A stretch of DNA of 64,000 nucleotides from Rhizophagus irregularis. Taxonomy: Eukaryota; Glomeromycota; Glomeromycetes; Glomerales; Glomeraceae. Position numbers and translations under genes: made by a program. The notes under the pieces are model-generated. The model had not been told where the DNA came from. It worked only from the letters and a program-made list of their open reading frames with translations, and made no database searches. Below are positions 27,377 through 39,593 of the stretch, one piece after another; the stretch's first letter is position 1; the number at the start of each line of letters is the position of its first letter. The DNA is taken from positions 2,542,001 through 2,606,000 of the forward strand of contig NC_089431.1 of assembly GCF_026210795.1 (NCBI RefSeq), written 5' to 3'.

Positions 27377-30300
27377 TTATAAACATCCAGGTAAAATCCT
27401 AAATGGCCTAACAGGGTTGGTTTCTTCCAACTCCAAAGCATACCACAAACAATCCTTCGTTCTCTTAACTCTATTAGTTGCTTGATATATTTTACCAAGA
27501 TAAAACCTAATAAAGAATATAAATATAAATACGTATTTATCTAATAATAATATATTAAATATACACAATTTCCTTAAAAAAAAAACGTACCATGCCTCTG
27601 CACAGCTCCATCCATTACTTTTTGTAACATTATCTAAAAGTCCTTCTGCCATCTCTAGATCATCCATTTTCATATAAACTCTGGATAAATGTACCAAACT
27701 ATACGTATGATTATTGTCAATTGAAAGAGCTTTATGAAAAGAAGTTATAGCATCTGCATAACTTTCTTGTGCAAATAACAATAACCCGAACTGTATATAA
27801 AAAAAGAATTATTTAAAACTTCGAACCTTTATAGAGTAAATAACCATAATTAGTAGCTTACCTGACACCAAACATCGGGACTTAAATCATCAACTTCCTC
27901 GGCACTTTCAATGGCTTTTTGCGCTTCTTCCAAATTTCCAAGTCTTCGAAAAGTTGAAGCTGAAGCAAGCCATAAGTCCGTCAATACTTTAGTAGCACGT
28001 TGACGACGTTGTTTTGTCTTTAATGTTGCTTGTGGTGATTGTATAGTAGCTGATTTTGCTGTAGATAATTGTACACCTGTAATTGTTTGTGCAGGACTTC
28101 GTTTTAATCCAGAAGACGCTGAATTTCTTGATGATGCTATTGATGGCGTATAATTCGCTTTAGGTACATCTATTTATAAGAATAGAGTAAATACATATAA
28201 CAATTGAATATTTTTGACGAATCTATCTTTTATGTGGAGGAAAAAAAATTTTAGTTTAATAATAATTACCAAGTGTATCCTTATTACCAGCACTGGAAAT
28301 CGAACCTTCAGTACTTATGTAACCTTCCTTTTTGTCAGCACTAGTAAAGCTCTTAACACTATTATTACTAACAGGCAGTTTAGCCGCCGTAACAGGTGTA
28401 AGTGTTTCTTCATACGTCATGTTTTGTTTTCGTAAACTTGAAACATCGTAAACTGATCCATTTGGTGATGCTATAATATTATAGTCTGGGAACATTTTTG
28501 CGTATAACATAAACAATTTATCAAAATTATTTATAGCAGCATCAGATCCATTAACTAACTCTTGTAATGCATTTTGCGTCAATTTCAACGAAATAAATTC
28601 ATCTCCATCATCATTTCCCATGGCAGAAGATGTACTATAATCACCCGTTGAATCAGCCGCTTCCCAATCCGATTCTTTTATTCCTAATTCACATGCCTTA
28701 AGAGCCCCCTGAGAATCCTTTTGGGAAGAAAGTAATAACACTAATAAATGCCAACATGGTATGCTTGAACTATTAAGGTTTATAGCTTGTCTTATACTAA
28801 TTATTGCTTGGCTAATGTCCCTTATTGTGGCATATTCAAGCGATAATCGATAATGAGATTCAAATGCTTCCGAATCCAATAATATTGACTCGTTCAATAC
28901 TTCAATAGCTTTATTATGAAATTCTGATCGTTTGCCAGGATCAGTTTCTAAAAATAATATTAAGAATAGGTTCATTTTAATATTCATATTAAGATAAATT
29001 TTTCTTTTAAATAAAAATTATTAATTAAAATCAAATTTTAACCTTCAGCAGCAAATAAACTATATCCAACTCCAACACATCTCAAAACATGTGCGTATAA
29101 TTCTTCATCATCTAAATTGCTGTCATCTTTATACCAAAGTAAGGCTTTTTGTGCAACTTCTAATGCTTCTTTAGCCTTAAAGTATAAAGACAATTCAGTA
29201 AAATTATTATTTTAGTTAAAGCGAATCTTACGCATTACCTTATTCATATATTTTGCCATCAGTACTGAGCCAGTAATCAGCGTTTGTATAACTTGTTCAG
29301 AAGTTTCAATCGTCATTTCATGCTTAACTAGTGTAGAACATTCTTTAGTTTCCTCTAGCGATTCTTGCATTTGCCTTTCAATATCTTCAATTTTTGTTTC
29401 TTTCGCTTTTTCAACAAGTGCAATATATGCACTAAGAGCCAATTCAGCTTCTTCATAATCTCCGTAAGTAATCAATGAATTTATGAGATGTCGCAATATT
29501 CTTGGAGATTGAAATGTTTTATGTGTTGCACGATGAAGCATCTTTTAAGAAAAAAAAATATAATCACGTCATCACATTATTTTAAGAACAATTCAATGAA
29601 ATGCAATTAACAGCACATACCAACCTCAATTAATTCACGCATTTCTGCAGAAGTTCCACCACCCAATATAGTCCAGTCAGACATAACTTGATCAACCATT
29701 TCCAAAACCCTCCAATTAGCTTCTCCAGCCTTTGGAAAAGAAGTAATTTGAAATATGACATTTTCATACAATAAATGTAATTCAGTCAATTCAACACGAA
29801 ATGTGTGTGGAGTATAAATTGTAGACTGCTCACTATTAATTTGAGAAGTTTAGTATATCAAATACACAATGATGATGAATGATAATAATATACTAAAAAA
29901 TAAAATATTTACTTTGACGTAACACTTGGTGGATCGTACGTTCCTTCTTGATATATTTTTGATAATAATTTAATAAAATACTTGTATATAACTGCACGTT
30001 TATTGATTCTGAATTTATCCCCCCAAAGTGTAGCATATGACTGATATGTGCGAAATGATTGAAGAGCTCCTTTCGTGTCACTGATTAAAAAAGTAAATAT
30101 TTTCAGAAACATGATACAATTGTAATAATGATTTTTCTAGTTTTCTCAATTACCCTAATCGTACTTTCAACAAAGGTGCGCGATATAAAGCTTCTTCAGA
30201 CCAATTAGACAATTGATCTTGTTTTTCGTTAGAATTTGGTGACAACAATGCCGCAACTTGGTCATAACATACAATGGCTTCATCGAAATCACTTAAAGAT

Positions 30301-31295
30301 TCATGAGCCATTCCTAACAAAGAGCGGATTTTTGAGTTATAATATACTAATTTTTTAAAATATAAATTGCATAAACTTACCTTTAAGAACTAATCCTTGA
30401 ATGATAAGTACAAAGTTATATCCTATGGGTAGTTCTGATGGAACAAAATTTGTACTTAAAACTTCCACACATTTGCCATATTTTCCAACAACAAAATAGG
30501 CTCTCGCGAGTATAATTGATGCATACTAAAGTAATTACAATATAAATATAAAAAAAATGCATTATTCGTCTACTCTCATTGAGAATAATATCTCTAAAGT
30601 ACTATAACTATTATGATCACCATATGAATAATAAATCATATCTGTATAAATATAATTGTTGAAACTAGTAAAAAATTAAAAATGTAATTTAATAATACAA
30701 TTAATTCCATTATAAGATATTTGAATCAATCTAATCTCAAATGCTATAAAAAAATGTTTTCCAAGTTCAGCCATTCTCCAATCATTTATTTCTCACCTTT
30801 TTCTCTTGATCTTGAGCTTCGGCCAAGGCAACTTCGATTTTCTCAAATACCTCCTTGATTTTTGCTTCATCAATAGTAGGCTGTAAAGTAATGTGTTTTG
30901 GCGAATCATCATCATAATTACATTCTATTTTTTCTATTGCCTGCACTAAAGCATGTTCTGCTAATGCTGATTGCTGAAGAACTATACAATTTTTTTAAAC
31001 AAGTAGATTGTCAGTTTTATTAAATTTTTAAAAATGTGAATAAAGTTCAAACTTGCCTACTCCTGACGGATTATGTTTTCGATATTTTCTCGCTAATTCT
31101 GGAACTTCGTTCCAGCTACCTATTTCCGACGGATCAAGTATTCAATAAAATTAGATACATAATTGATATTCATAAATGTTTAAAAGAAGTAGAATTAAAT
31201 ACTGAGGTAATTTTAAAAGTTATGTAAAAATTACCTTTACATCGAGCAGCATCGAGTTCTCTCGCTCTTTGATTTGCTTTTGTAAGGTTTGTCAT
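27377..31295 (-). CDS. YPP1: TPR protein of the TTC7/YPP1 family (PI4-kinase scaffold)
   Basis: Thirteen exons (31295-31235, 31119-31057, 30981-30797, 30525-30381, 30313-30154, 30080-29913, 29832-29625, 29541-29239, 29175-29043, 28947-28270, 28169-27862, 27790-27591, 27506-27377) give a continuous 913-aa protein. The family features are the N-terminal NEVPELARKYRKHNP block, the central helical repeats including FQSPRILRHL, and C-terminal tetratricopeptide repeats (SPDVWCQFGLLLFAQ, AWFYLGKIYQA) closing with the conserved short tail NPVRPFRILPGCL. TTC7/YPP1 proteins bind EFR3 and the phosphatidylinositol 4-kinase STT4/PI4KA at the plasma membrane and so support PI4P synthesis and endocytosis; the yeast member is called a cargo-transport protein. 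A Ser/Lys-rich insert (residues about 690-740) separates the middle from the C-terminal repeats. Intron 2 has a GC donor instead of GT (see findings). The ATG at 31295 gives the expected short N-terminus. Confidence 0.9.
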
Positions 31296-32159
31296 TTAAC
31301 AAACTTTTCTAATTGATTATAAAAGAAATTAAATACTTGGATAGATTAAAAAAAAACCTTTTTGAAATAATTTTTTTCGATCTGATCCGTTTGTTCGTAG
31401 GTTCGATTGTTTGTACTGTACGACAAATTTTATTATCTTGAAATTTTGCTGTAAAAACCGGGAATCGGATTTTTTACGAATTTAACACTTTAATTGGTTT
31501 AATAGCTCCTTCCATTTTAATTAAAAATACGTTGTTTGATTTGTTAAAAATTAAATTTTATGTATAATGCTATTTTAAATTAATTTGAATTATTTCAATT
31601 TATATAAAATATTACCTAAATTCTAGAATATAAATCAGAAAATAAACTATTATAGATGTTTATATAACAAAAAATTTTAAGGTAAAGCAATATGAAAATC
31701 AACTGTATGTAAATCATGTGATAATAATATGCTTTTATTAGCCCTACATGAATGTAAAATAATGGAATATTGATAGCTCTTAGTACAAACTTTAAGGGAA
31801 ATTTTATAACTATAATATTGTAAAAGAAACTGAAAAGTAAGCTTTTAATTAAAATATTAAATTCGTTATAAACAGTAGTTATAATATATAATGCACTATT
31901 TTTATTAAAATAGATAATAATAAAGTTGTTATTTAAAGTAAGATCTTAAATATCTAATACTGTATAAGGATTCTGGATATTTCTAAAACAATTCATAAGT
32001 TATACTAATTTTTTTAAAAGTTAAAAATTAGAGTTATGTAATTTTTTTTAGCATTTAATAGTCCAATTTGATAAACTTTTTTATTTTTAACTTTTATTTT
32101 TATTTAATATATATTATATATATATATTGACTAAATTTTCTTATATTCTCTTATATAAT

Positions 32160-32340
32160 TTTTATGATTCTTTTTGATTATATTCAGAAGCTCTGTAATT
32201 TTTTTCACTTCATGTTCATTTCATTTAAACCATAAAGATTCTGTATTAGCTAATAAATTATAAAATATATTTGAATACTTTCCTAAATTTTCTTTAAAAA
32301 TTGGTAAAGCTTTTGCAATTTCTTCTAAATCATTAAAAAT
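32160..32340 (-). pseudogene. Relic of helical C-terminus, tandem family
   Basis: Read on the minus strand, this encodes a decayed version of the C-terminal end of the gene at 57755-59207: an EIAKALPIFKENLGKYSN block, NLLANTESL, then after a stop codon NEHEV..ITELLNIIKKNHKNY. The live gene has KENLEKYSNVFHNLLANTGSL and NEHEVNKTTELLNMIKKNHENY at the same places. The in-frame TGA marks it as dead. Confidence 0.85.
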
Positions 32341-34212
32341 ATTTTAGAAAAACTTCAATATTTACTATTATGAAATTACTGATTTATTAGAAATTTGATT
32401 TAAAGTTTTGTAGAATTTCAAGCTATATATAAAAAGGTAAGGTAAGGGTAAAAAAAAAGAGTATATATATTTTTTTTGACTATTATATATTATATAAATA
32501 GCCATATATGGCTAATGACTTATTTAAATATATACAGAATTAGAATCCCAAGCTATATATATAGTGATAAGGTGCAGCCAAAAAAATTACTATTAGCTTT
32601 ATGCATTTTTTCAAGACTAGAATTATGATAATACCAGTTAGTATCTAAAAAAAGAAATAAATTCCAGCTAGCATTATCTATAAAGGAAAGATCTATATAA
32701 TTATTTTGGCCAATTCTACACAACTTGATTTTTGAAATAAGTTTTTGTTTAAAATGGCATTATTTTTTTTTAAAAAACCTATAGAATTTTTTATTATTAT
32801 TCTAATTGAAAGTTGATTATAAAGATGCTTATCAAAACTATTTTTTCAAAATTTTAGTTTAGTCAAAATTCAATCTAAAACTATTTTTTATAATAAAATT
32901 AATTGCTTAAACTATTTTTATACTTTTCCAAAATTAATTATAATTTAGAAAAGTTTCAGATTTACCAATTTTTCATTAAAAATAAAGTTTTTGAGTTTTA
33001 GATTTTAATTTTATTATTAAATGAATTTCAGGTAGCAACACTAATTGGTCATACAATGAAGTATGCAAATATTATTACTGAGACAAAAATGGCAAAAATC
33101 TTAGTACAACTTTACTTTAAGAAAAATCTTAGTTAGCTAAAGTAAAATAAGAACTACTACTATTTCTTTCTTTATAAAATTGGCCTATAGGTATTAAAAT
33201 TAAGAATCAAAAAAGTATTGCATAATATAATTTATAAAAGAATGCTTTACTTTCAAGTTATTTAAAATTTTTCTGTTTAAGATAAGAGAGAAACTGGCTA
33301 TGTATTTCTTAAACTATTAAATAACCTATTTGTTAAATACTAATCTTTTTTATTTGCTAGTTATTTGAATCACTGTGATGATCTACTTCTATTTTCTAGA
33401 TTGTTAAGAATACTAAATATAAACTTTTTTTGTTATACTTTATAAACTGCTAATTTATACCTCTTTTTATTTTACTTTTTTTTAGAAATGAACAAGAAAC
33501 ATAAGAAGAATAGACAGATGATTAAAATTATAACAATCAAATTATATTAAATAATAATAATCTGTTAAATAATAAATAATAACGATCAGAATAATTGGAT
33601 GTACATATTGACTATGATATAGAAAAATATTAATAATTGAAAATTTTTCTGACAAATTGAAGTTCAAATTTTGGACTCAAGTCTTTAAATTATATTATTA
33701 TTTGGATGAAGGTAATTGGAAGTTTCAATATGATATTATCAGTATAGCCAAAAGATACCTTAAGGCAGATAAATATTTATCTCAAGCATAACATGCTCTT
33801 TTAGATTCATATCTAATAATAATAGTATAATTTTCCTACATTACATTAATAATTAGTGAATAATAATCTTGTAATTCTAAAAACATTAATGTTGAAACTA
33901 ACTTTTTAGCTAATGAAACTTCACTACTTCATTATTTTCTGAACTTACTGTATTTAATGTGTTAATTGCTAATAACCATCAAAATACAATAATAAATGAA
34001 ACAAATCTTCTCTTTAAATTTACAGAGAGTAGATTAAAGTCTAACATAGTGTTATTTGTAAAGTCTTTTTTCGTAGAATGTACATATATATACAAACAAT
34101 GCAAGTATTTGGAATTCATTTATAATAATACACATTATTTGCATTATACCTATTATTTTTGAGATAGAAAGTTCATAATCGATCTTACAAAGAAAAATAG
34201 TAAATCATTTTA

Positions 34213-35037
34213 AAAGAACATCATCAATTATTAAACTATTCTCTCCAGTTTTATCAAATGCTGATATTGTTACTAATTTTATGGCAGGGACTTAAAACTA
34301 TAAGAACAGATCTTTGTTTCAATAACTTGTATACCATTAGTCCATTACGAAGTAATTCCGCTGTTAATGCTTTGTAAGTGTCTTTTACTAAAGAATAAAA
34401 ATTTCTTAAAACATCAATTAATACTTCAATAGAATGTGAAAGAAGTTTTTCATCATTATTATCTATTTTGGGGTGAATGGTTATCAATAACTAGCCGGAT
34501 CAGACCAGGCTCATATAGAATAGTACGAAAAGAAGGACGTTTTGCAGGGATAAACAAAATTTATTTTCGCAGTCAATGTCATATGTTGTATGTATAATTA
34601 TTATCATTATTCAGAGATCAAATAATGATAACCTCAAATTCCTTTCACCCTTTCTCTTATATAATAATATACAGTATATAATAATCCTTCTTTAATTATA
34701 TACTTATTCTCTTGTTGTATATTTTTACATATTCTATTGTACTCTTCTTCGTCCATTTTACTTATTTACCTCTTCAATAAAACCATCTAGTTTTTATAAT
34801 TTATTCCATAAATTTACTAATCTTTCGATATCATCATTTTTAATTTTTACTTCTTGGTATTATTATTAATAATGATAATTTAAATTTTGTCGGATCAGAC
34901 TAGGCTCATATAGAATCATTTGAAATATAATTCCAAAAAAGCCAAGCTCCATTACTATATATTTTTATATAGGAATATTTTGCGATTTTCAATTGCCATT
35001 AATTGAGGTATAATTTGGTTAAGTCTATTAGCCAAAA
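34213..35037 (-). pseudogene. Relic of helical domain, split by an insertion
   Basis: The minus strand from 35037 to 34917 matches the start of exon 2 of the family (LANRLNQII, the Tyr..KIYSNGAW region, then NYISNDS). The match resumes at 34495 and runs to 34213 (TIHPKIDNNDEKLLSHSIEV, ARSVL-like region, then DKTGENSLIIDD). The 34496-34916 block between the two halves is foreign DNA with direct-repeat ends. Frameshifts and stops are present throughout. Confidence 0.85.
34496..34916. mobile_element. Insertion of about 395-420 bp flanked by 26-bp direct repeats
   Basis: 'cggatcagac' plus 'aggctcatatagaat' occurs at 34496-34521 and, with one mismatch, at 34891-34916. The insertion splits the decayed helical-domain copy described around it. 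The size and direct terminal repeats would fit a small LTR-type or other non-autonomous element, or a duplication-mediated insertion; there is no open frame inside. Confidence 0.6.
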
Positions 35038-35040
35038 TAT

Positions 35041-35255
35041 TACAGTTTTGCAGTTTTTGCAATAATTATGTTCAATCTTACGTATTTATTATAGCCTTTA
35101 ATAATTGATGAAAATGTGGTTTCAAACTTCTACGGAATTATTAATTGGTAATATGTCACAAACTAGGCATTCCCCTGAATTTAATCCTAGCAAATTTGTA
35201 ATGTATGCTGAGGAATTAGGATATGAAATAGATTCATTCTCTTCTATAGAAATAT
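35041..35255 (+). pseudogene. Relic of membrane segment, inverted relative to the rest of the copy
   Basis: The plus strand carries the transmembrane region and the stretch before the family intron: a counterpart of the 'gcagtttttgca' membrane coding and then RHSPEFNPSKFVMYAEELGY and EIDSF, matching RQSSNFNFSEFIMNAEELGH and EIDSF in the live gene at 57755. The flanking halves of the same copy read on the minus strand. Confidence 0.8.
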
Positions 35256-35261
35256 AAAAAT

Positions 35262-35760
35262 TTTGTTCATACTATTTCTTTTTGTTTCGTTTCTATTTTG
35301 TTGTATTGCCTATTTTCTCTATTGAATAAGATGATAATAAATCATTTCCTAGATAAAATTCTTTCTCTTGACTGAATAACTTTTGAATTTCTTTTTTTCC
35401 AAATAAAAGATTTAATTCTACTTTAACTACAACTTTCATTTCTTCAAGTATAAAGATTTGATAAATTATTTATGCCTATACCATTTATCCAAAATGGCAT
35501 AGTTTTCTTTCCGTTGCATTGTAGATTTATTTAGACAGTATTTGCAAGCTCTCCATCCAAATTATCATAAACATAGTCCATAAATCTTCCAAGTCCAGAT
35601 CCTCTAAGTAAACCATATTGGTATTTGGTACCTGGTGTCAAATTTACCAATTTTGTATTTTGTTTAAAAAACGATTTTTTTAAAATAATTATATTTTTAG
35701 AATAAATTTCATAAATTAAAAGTTCGTATGCTTCCCATTGTTTTCTTTTAGGTAAGTCAG
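35262..35760 (-). pseudogene. Relic of the N-terminal retropepsin-like domain
   Basis: Minus-strand reading gives a decayed N-terminal domain: KYQYGLLRGSGLGRFMDYVY, a stop, then NYAILD, KVVVKVELNLLFGKK, FYLGND and SYSIEKIGN. These align in order with QYEY, KYAILD, KVVVKVELNLLIGKE, FYLGND and SYSIEKIGN of the live gene at 57755. Several stops and frame breaks show it is dead. The relic preserves a longer N-terminal region (LRGSGLGRFMDYVYDN) than the live copies, so the ancestral domain may have been longer. Confidence 0.85.
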
Positions 35761-36599
35761 TATATATATATATTTTTTATTTTGTTAAATATAGACAGAC
35801 TGGGGCAATAACAAGGGAAATCTCTGAAAGTTACCACCATTACAAACGGTAGACTAAACTATACATAACGTTAAATACCCAGCCCCTTAGCGGAGTCGTC
35901 CTGCCTGTTATTTAAAAATCTGAGGCATGGCTTAATTTCTATTATCTATATCATTTTAACTTTAGACAATAAAATTAAATAAAAAGGTACTTCCGTAAGT
36001 CAATATATTCATTGTAAACCTTTTTAAATACGCGCTCAAGCAACATGTGATCCACGTGATGTATAAACATGATCTAAATTTTACCTGTACCTATTTTAAG
36101 GTATTGTTTTGAGCTTCTTTTTTGCTTTAATAGCTTGTTTTATGGTATTGATTCGCTGTTAATGTAGCTTTATGATCTTTTCTATCGAAAAATTAAAACT
36201 TCAATTGATTATTAAACAGAATAATTCTTTCATTATTAAATATTTATGATGATAATGAAATAATGACATAAATGCGGATCATGATCTAAGATATATCTAT
36301 TATCAATACTGCTCAAAATTCCCAGCATCAGACTCCATCTCCATACATTGTTACATTGTTGCATAGAAAGATTTCACGATTCCCAAGTTCATTAATTTTT
36401 TTTACCAAGGTCCAATTTCCTAATATACAATAATTCTGTTTAAAGAGTACTGTATATAATATATACAGTATAAGTAAATTATAGGATTTAAATAAAATAA
36501 GTAATCAACTTACATGGTAATTGAAACGAATCTTAATTTCTACAGTTAACAAAGGTTAATAATTATATATAATTATTCAAAAATGTTAATAATTAAAGA

Positions 36600-37263
36600 A
36601 ATAAACCATCTACGGTATTTCTAGAATATCAATTTCGTTCACTATATCAGGGACTTCAAAATATTATTTCCGTTCATCATGTCAGGAATTTCTACAACTA
36701 TTTTATTATCCTCGTTCACCATCATTAATTTCCCATTTCTTGTTTAAATGTGTTTGTCTCGTCATATAATTTATTTTTCTTATTGAATAGTATGAAAAAA
36801 TTCCAGTATTAAGGAAAGGAAATTAATCTAAAAATAGATCTTTTATATTGTTCAGCCATTACAAAAATTATCCTTCGATTTTAATTTTGTAATTAAATTC
36901 TCGTGCATTTTTTTATTCGTGTTCATTCCATTTAAGCTGTTTTATTAGCTGAAAGTTTATATATCTAAGATGTTTTCCAAAATTTTCTTAAATCATTATC
37001 TAAAATATTTGAAAAAACTTCCGGTATTGTAGCTATTGACCATCAATTATTAAACTAACTCTCTTCAGTTTTATTAAACTAAAAGGACTTGGAATGTTAC
37101 TATCAGAAATATTGTAATAACTACGAGATGAAACTGCTGTTAATGTAATTTTTTCACTGAAAATAAAGCTGCCATTGATCCTTGAGTAGAGCTCGTCTAT
37201 AATATATAACTTAATTGAAATATAATTCAAAATATTATTCAAAAAATTCCAAAAAAAAATCAA
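36600..37263 (-). pseudogene. Second relic set of the tandem family
   Basis: Minus strand 37263 to about 36800 holds a decayed helical domain (FFWNFLNNILNYIS at the start and an LKWNEHE remnant near 36920-36940). Next to it, 36770 to about 36600 holds an acidic linker remnant (VEIPDMMNGNNI) matching EEFPDMMNGYNI of the live gene at 59480. The order of blocks shows these come from two neighbouring former copies. Confidence 0.75.
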
Positions 37264-37643
37264 TCTCCATAATTAAATAAGATGACAGTACTAGGTTCTT
37301 TACCAAAATCCAAAAAATTTTTTTATTTGACTCTGAAGTAAAAACCAATATTTCCTTTTCAACTTTTTCAATTTTCCTTCACAATCAAATCCTTTAATAT
37401 TAAAATTAATAAAAGCGGTTCCATCTTTTCTAATGTCCCTAATGAAATTATTGAATGTGAACTAACGATATAAATAAGTTATAAATGTGATTTTTCTTTT
37501 ACATTTTGAACTTTGTCAAAATTTTAGATTTTTTAATAATAATGAAACCCGATCGTATTTAAAGTTTATATAAATCGAGCAAATCAATTAATTTATTTGT
37601 AAATTTTATAATTATATTATAAAAACATTTAAATTAGAATCCA

Positions 37644-39401
37644 CTAAAGCATATGTGATAGAAGGCTCATTTGTTCAGATTGATTTCTTTGCATTAGATC
37701 CCGAAAGGATAGGGATTGATTAGAATCAATATTTTCGCGGAATTGCGAATATTTAATGGAATATTCCGCTACAACTTTCTCATTCTCCTCACCATAATTC
37801 CAATAGGGATCTGTCTTTAAATTGAGTGGAATATCGGAAATATAAATTAATTTCTTAAACTCGCACATTCTAACTGTCCGGTCATTGTCCTCAAATCCTT
37901 CCCCTTTGGGCTTTTTGACGTTAGGCTCTTTCTTAATCTCATGAGGAACATATTTTCTGATTCCTTTGGCAAGTTCAATCTTGCGCTGCTCCGCTGCACG
38001 GGCATCCTCTTTATTTTGCTTTTTGTTTCTCGCATTAATACGTGCCCAAACGTCATCAGTTGGATCACGTTCGGCAAATTTTGATTCAAGTTCTTCGCTA
38101 ATCTCTTGTATCCTTGCATCTAACTCTTTAGCTTCCTTTATATCTCCTCTAAGCTCTGCAAAATATTTGAGAGTTGTTAAATTTGATTTTTCGATCGTCA
38201 ACTCTTTCTTTTCGCCGCGTAGGGCTTTCTTTTGTTGAACAATATTTTCAACATCTTTTTCTGTAAGTATATACTCTTTAGCCCTATTTAAATCTTCTTG
38301 TTTGCGAGAAGTATGTTCTTTCGATGGCAATTCCATATTATGATGTTTCATAGTAATTAACCAACGCTCAAATTCGGACTAAAATATTGGAATAATAATT
38401 AACAATTATTAATGTGTATGTATTTATATTTATACATTTTTTTTTTAAAAAAAAAGGAAAATTATTTACTTGATCAACATATTGATTGGATACAATATCC
38501 ATAGGCCAGCATTTAACAGCATCAGCATGTCTAAGTTTGAGCACTTTATTTGTAATAGTCTTGTCAACGTAATATTTGTTTTCTGTAGCCTCGACACCTT
38601 CAATCTCACACAAACGATACACTTGTTTATCTTCTCTATCTCCAATATGCAATCGAACGTAACATCCTACTATGGCGTCAGCTAAGAATGGAGCGAACAT
38701 CCAATTTACAAGCATATGCCGGGATACTTGGATGGTTCTTAATTCTTGCAGTGTAATATCCTGATAATAATTCAGATTTAAAATAAGAATATAAGTATTT
38801 ATTCTAAATCAAAAATTTGAAAAAGCTACGAACTTACTTCATGAGTACTATCTTTTTCGCCATCCCCTTCATATTCATCATTTGATGATGAGGCATGCTC
38901 AAGTTCAGGACTTTGAGAACCAGATTTTGTTTTTTGTTCCTTTTCTGCACGTCGACGTTTGAATTCATTAAATTTTTTTTTGCTTGCCTTTTTCGCTCGT
39001 GAAGATCTCTTAGATTTATCATCTAATGGATCAAATAACTGCTGGACTGCATGCAGATCCAAGTGGTGTTGTTTCTTTTCGGCTCTGTCAGCCAAGATCC
39101 TTTCTCGTGCAAGTTCGTTTAAGTTTCCCAATCTTTCTCTATCATTTCTATCATGATACAAATCTGGCCCATATTCTCCAGGGGAACCTCTTCGGCGTTT
39201 ATCCTTACCACCATCCTCAAAGTATTCGTCTTCAGGCGATGGAGATCTTGAACCTCTACTCTTCCTTTTTTGAGAAGTACGTGTATCTTCTTCACCAGAT
39301 CCAGACTGTGAACCACCCGGTTCAGAAGCTTGTTCGGAACGTTTTGAATTTTCACCGACATCACCAGTGAGTGCAAGAATTTCGTCTTCTATATCAGACA
39401 T
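37644..39401 (-). CDS. RTF1: RTF1, Paf1 complex subunit with Plus3 domain
   Basis: Three exons (39401-38838, 38760-38470, 38378-37644), all phase-0 GT-AG introns, encode 529 aa. The N-terminal 190 residues are acidic, Ser-rich and basic in patches, typical of the histone-modification module region of Rtf1 (RERLGNLNELARERILADRA). The Plus3 domain covers about residues 189-320 (DITLQELRTIQVSRHMLVNW, then VGCYVRLHIGD and a KLRHADAVKCWPMDIVSNQY segment). The C-terminal half is helical with the LTEKDVENIVQQK block expected downstream of Plus3. RTF1 works with the Paf1 complex on elongating RNA polymerase II, binds phosphorylated Spt5 through Plus3 and promotes H2B ubiquitination. The start ATG is preceded within 192 bp by the divergent EED gene. 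Confidence 0.94.
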
Positions 39402-39593
39402 TATTTGCTTAAAAAAAGATTAAAAAGAAAACATTGAACAAATTTCAATCGTGCTGCGTCATATTTATTGGCATAGTATAATACTGTATGACAAATTTTT
39501 AAATTAGGGTGGTCAGTATGTCACATGATTTTTCCACCTCAGACGCGACTTTATTCGTTTCGTTCAGTTCGTATTCAGTATTCATTGAGAAAC
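39402..39593. promoter_or_regulatory. Shared bidirectional promoter, RTF1 / EED
   Basis: 192 bp separate the start codons of two divergent genes for chromatin factors. No other gene fits between them, so both promoters must lie here or inside the 5' UTRs. No clear TATA box is seen for either direction. Confidence 0.7.

Larger units (their letters stand above)
31296..37643. other. Gene-poor stretch with decayed copies of the tandem family
   Basis: 6.3 kb without an intact gene. It contains several recognisable but broken fragments of the retropepsin-like/TM/helical family whose live copies lie at 57.7-63.4 kb (listed separately), and an insertion flanked by 26-bp direct repeats. A plus-strand open stretch of about 46 codons at 33652-33790 (LKFKFWTQVFKLYYYL...) reads like protein but is not recognised and ends in a stop. 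Nothing else is seen. Confidence 0.6.

Noticed and set aside
34861-34920. Solo-LTR of a large retrotransposon at the direct repeats
   Set aside because: The repeats are only 26 bp and the flanked body about 370 bp with no primer-binding site or polypurine tract that I can see, so a full LTR element is not supported.
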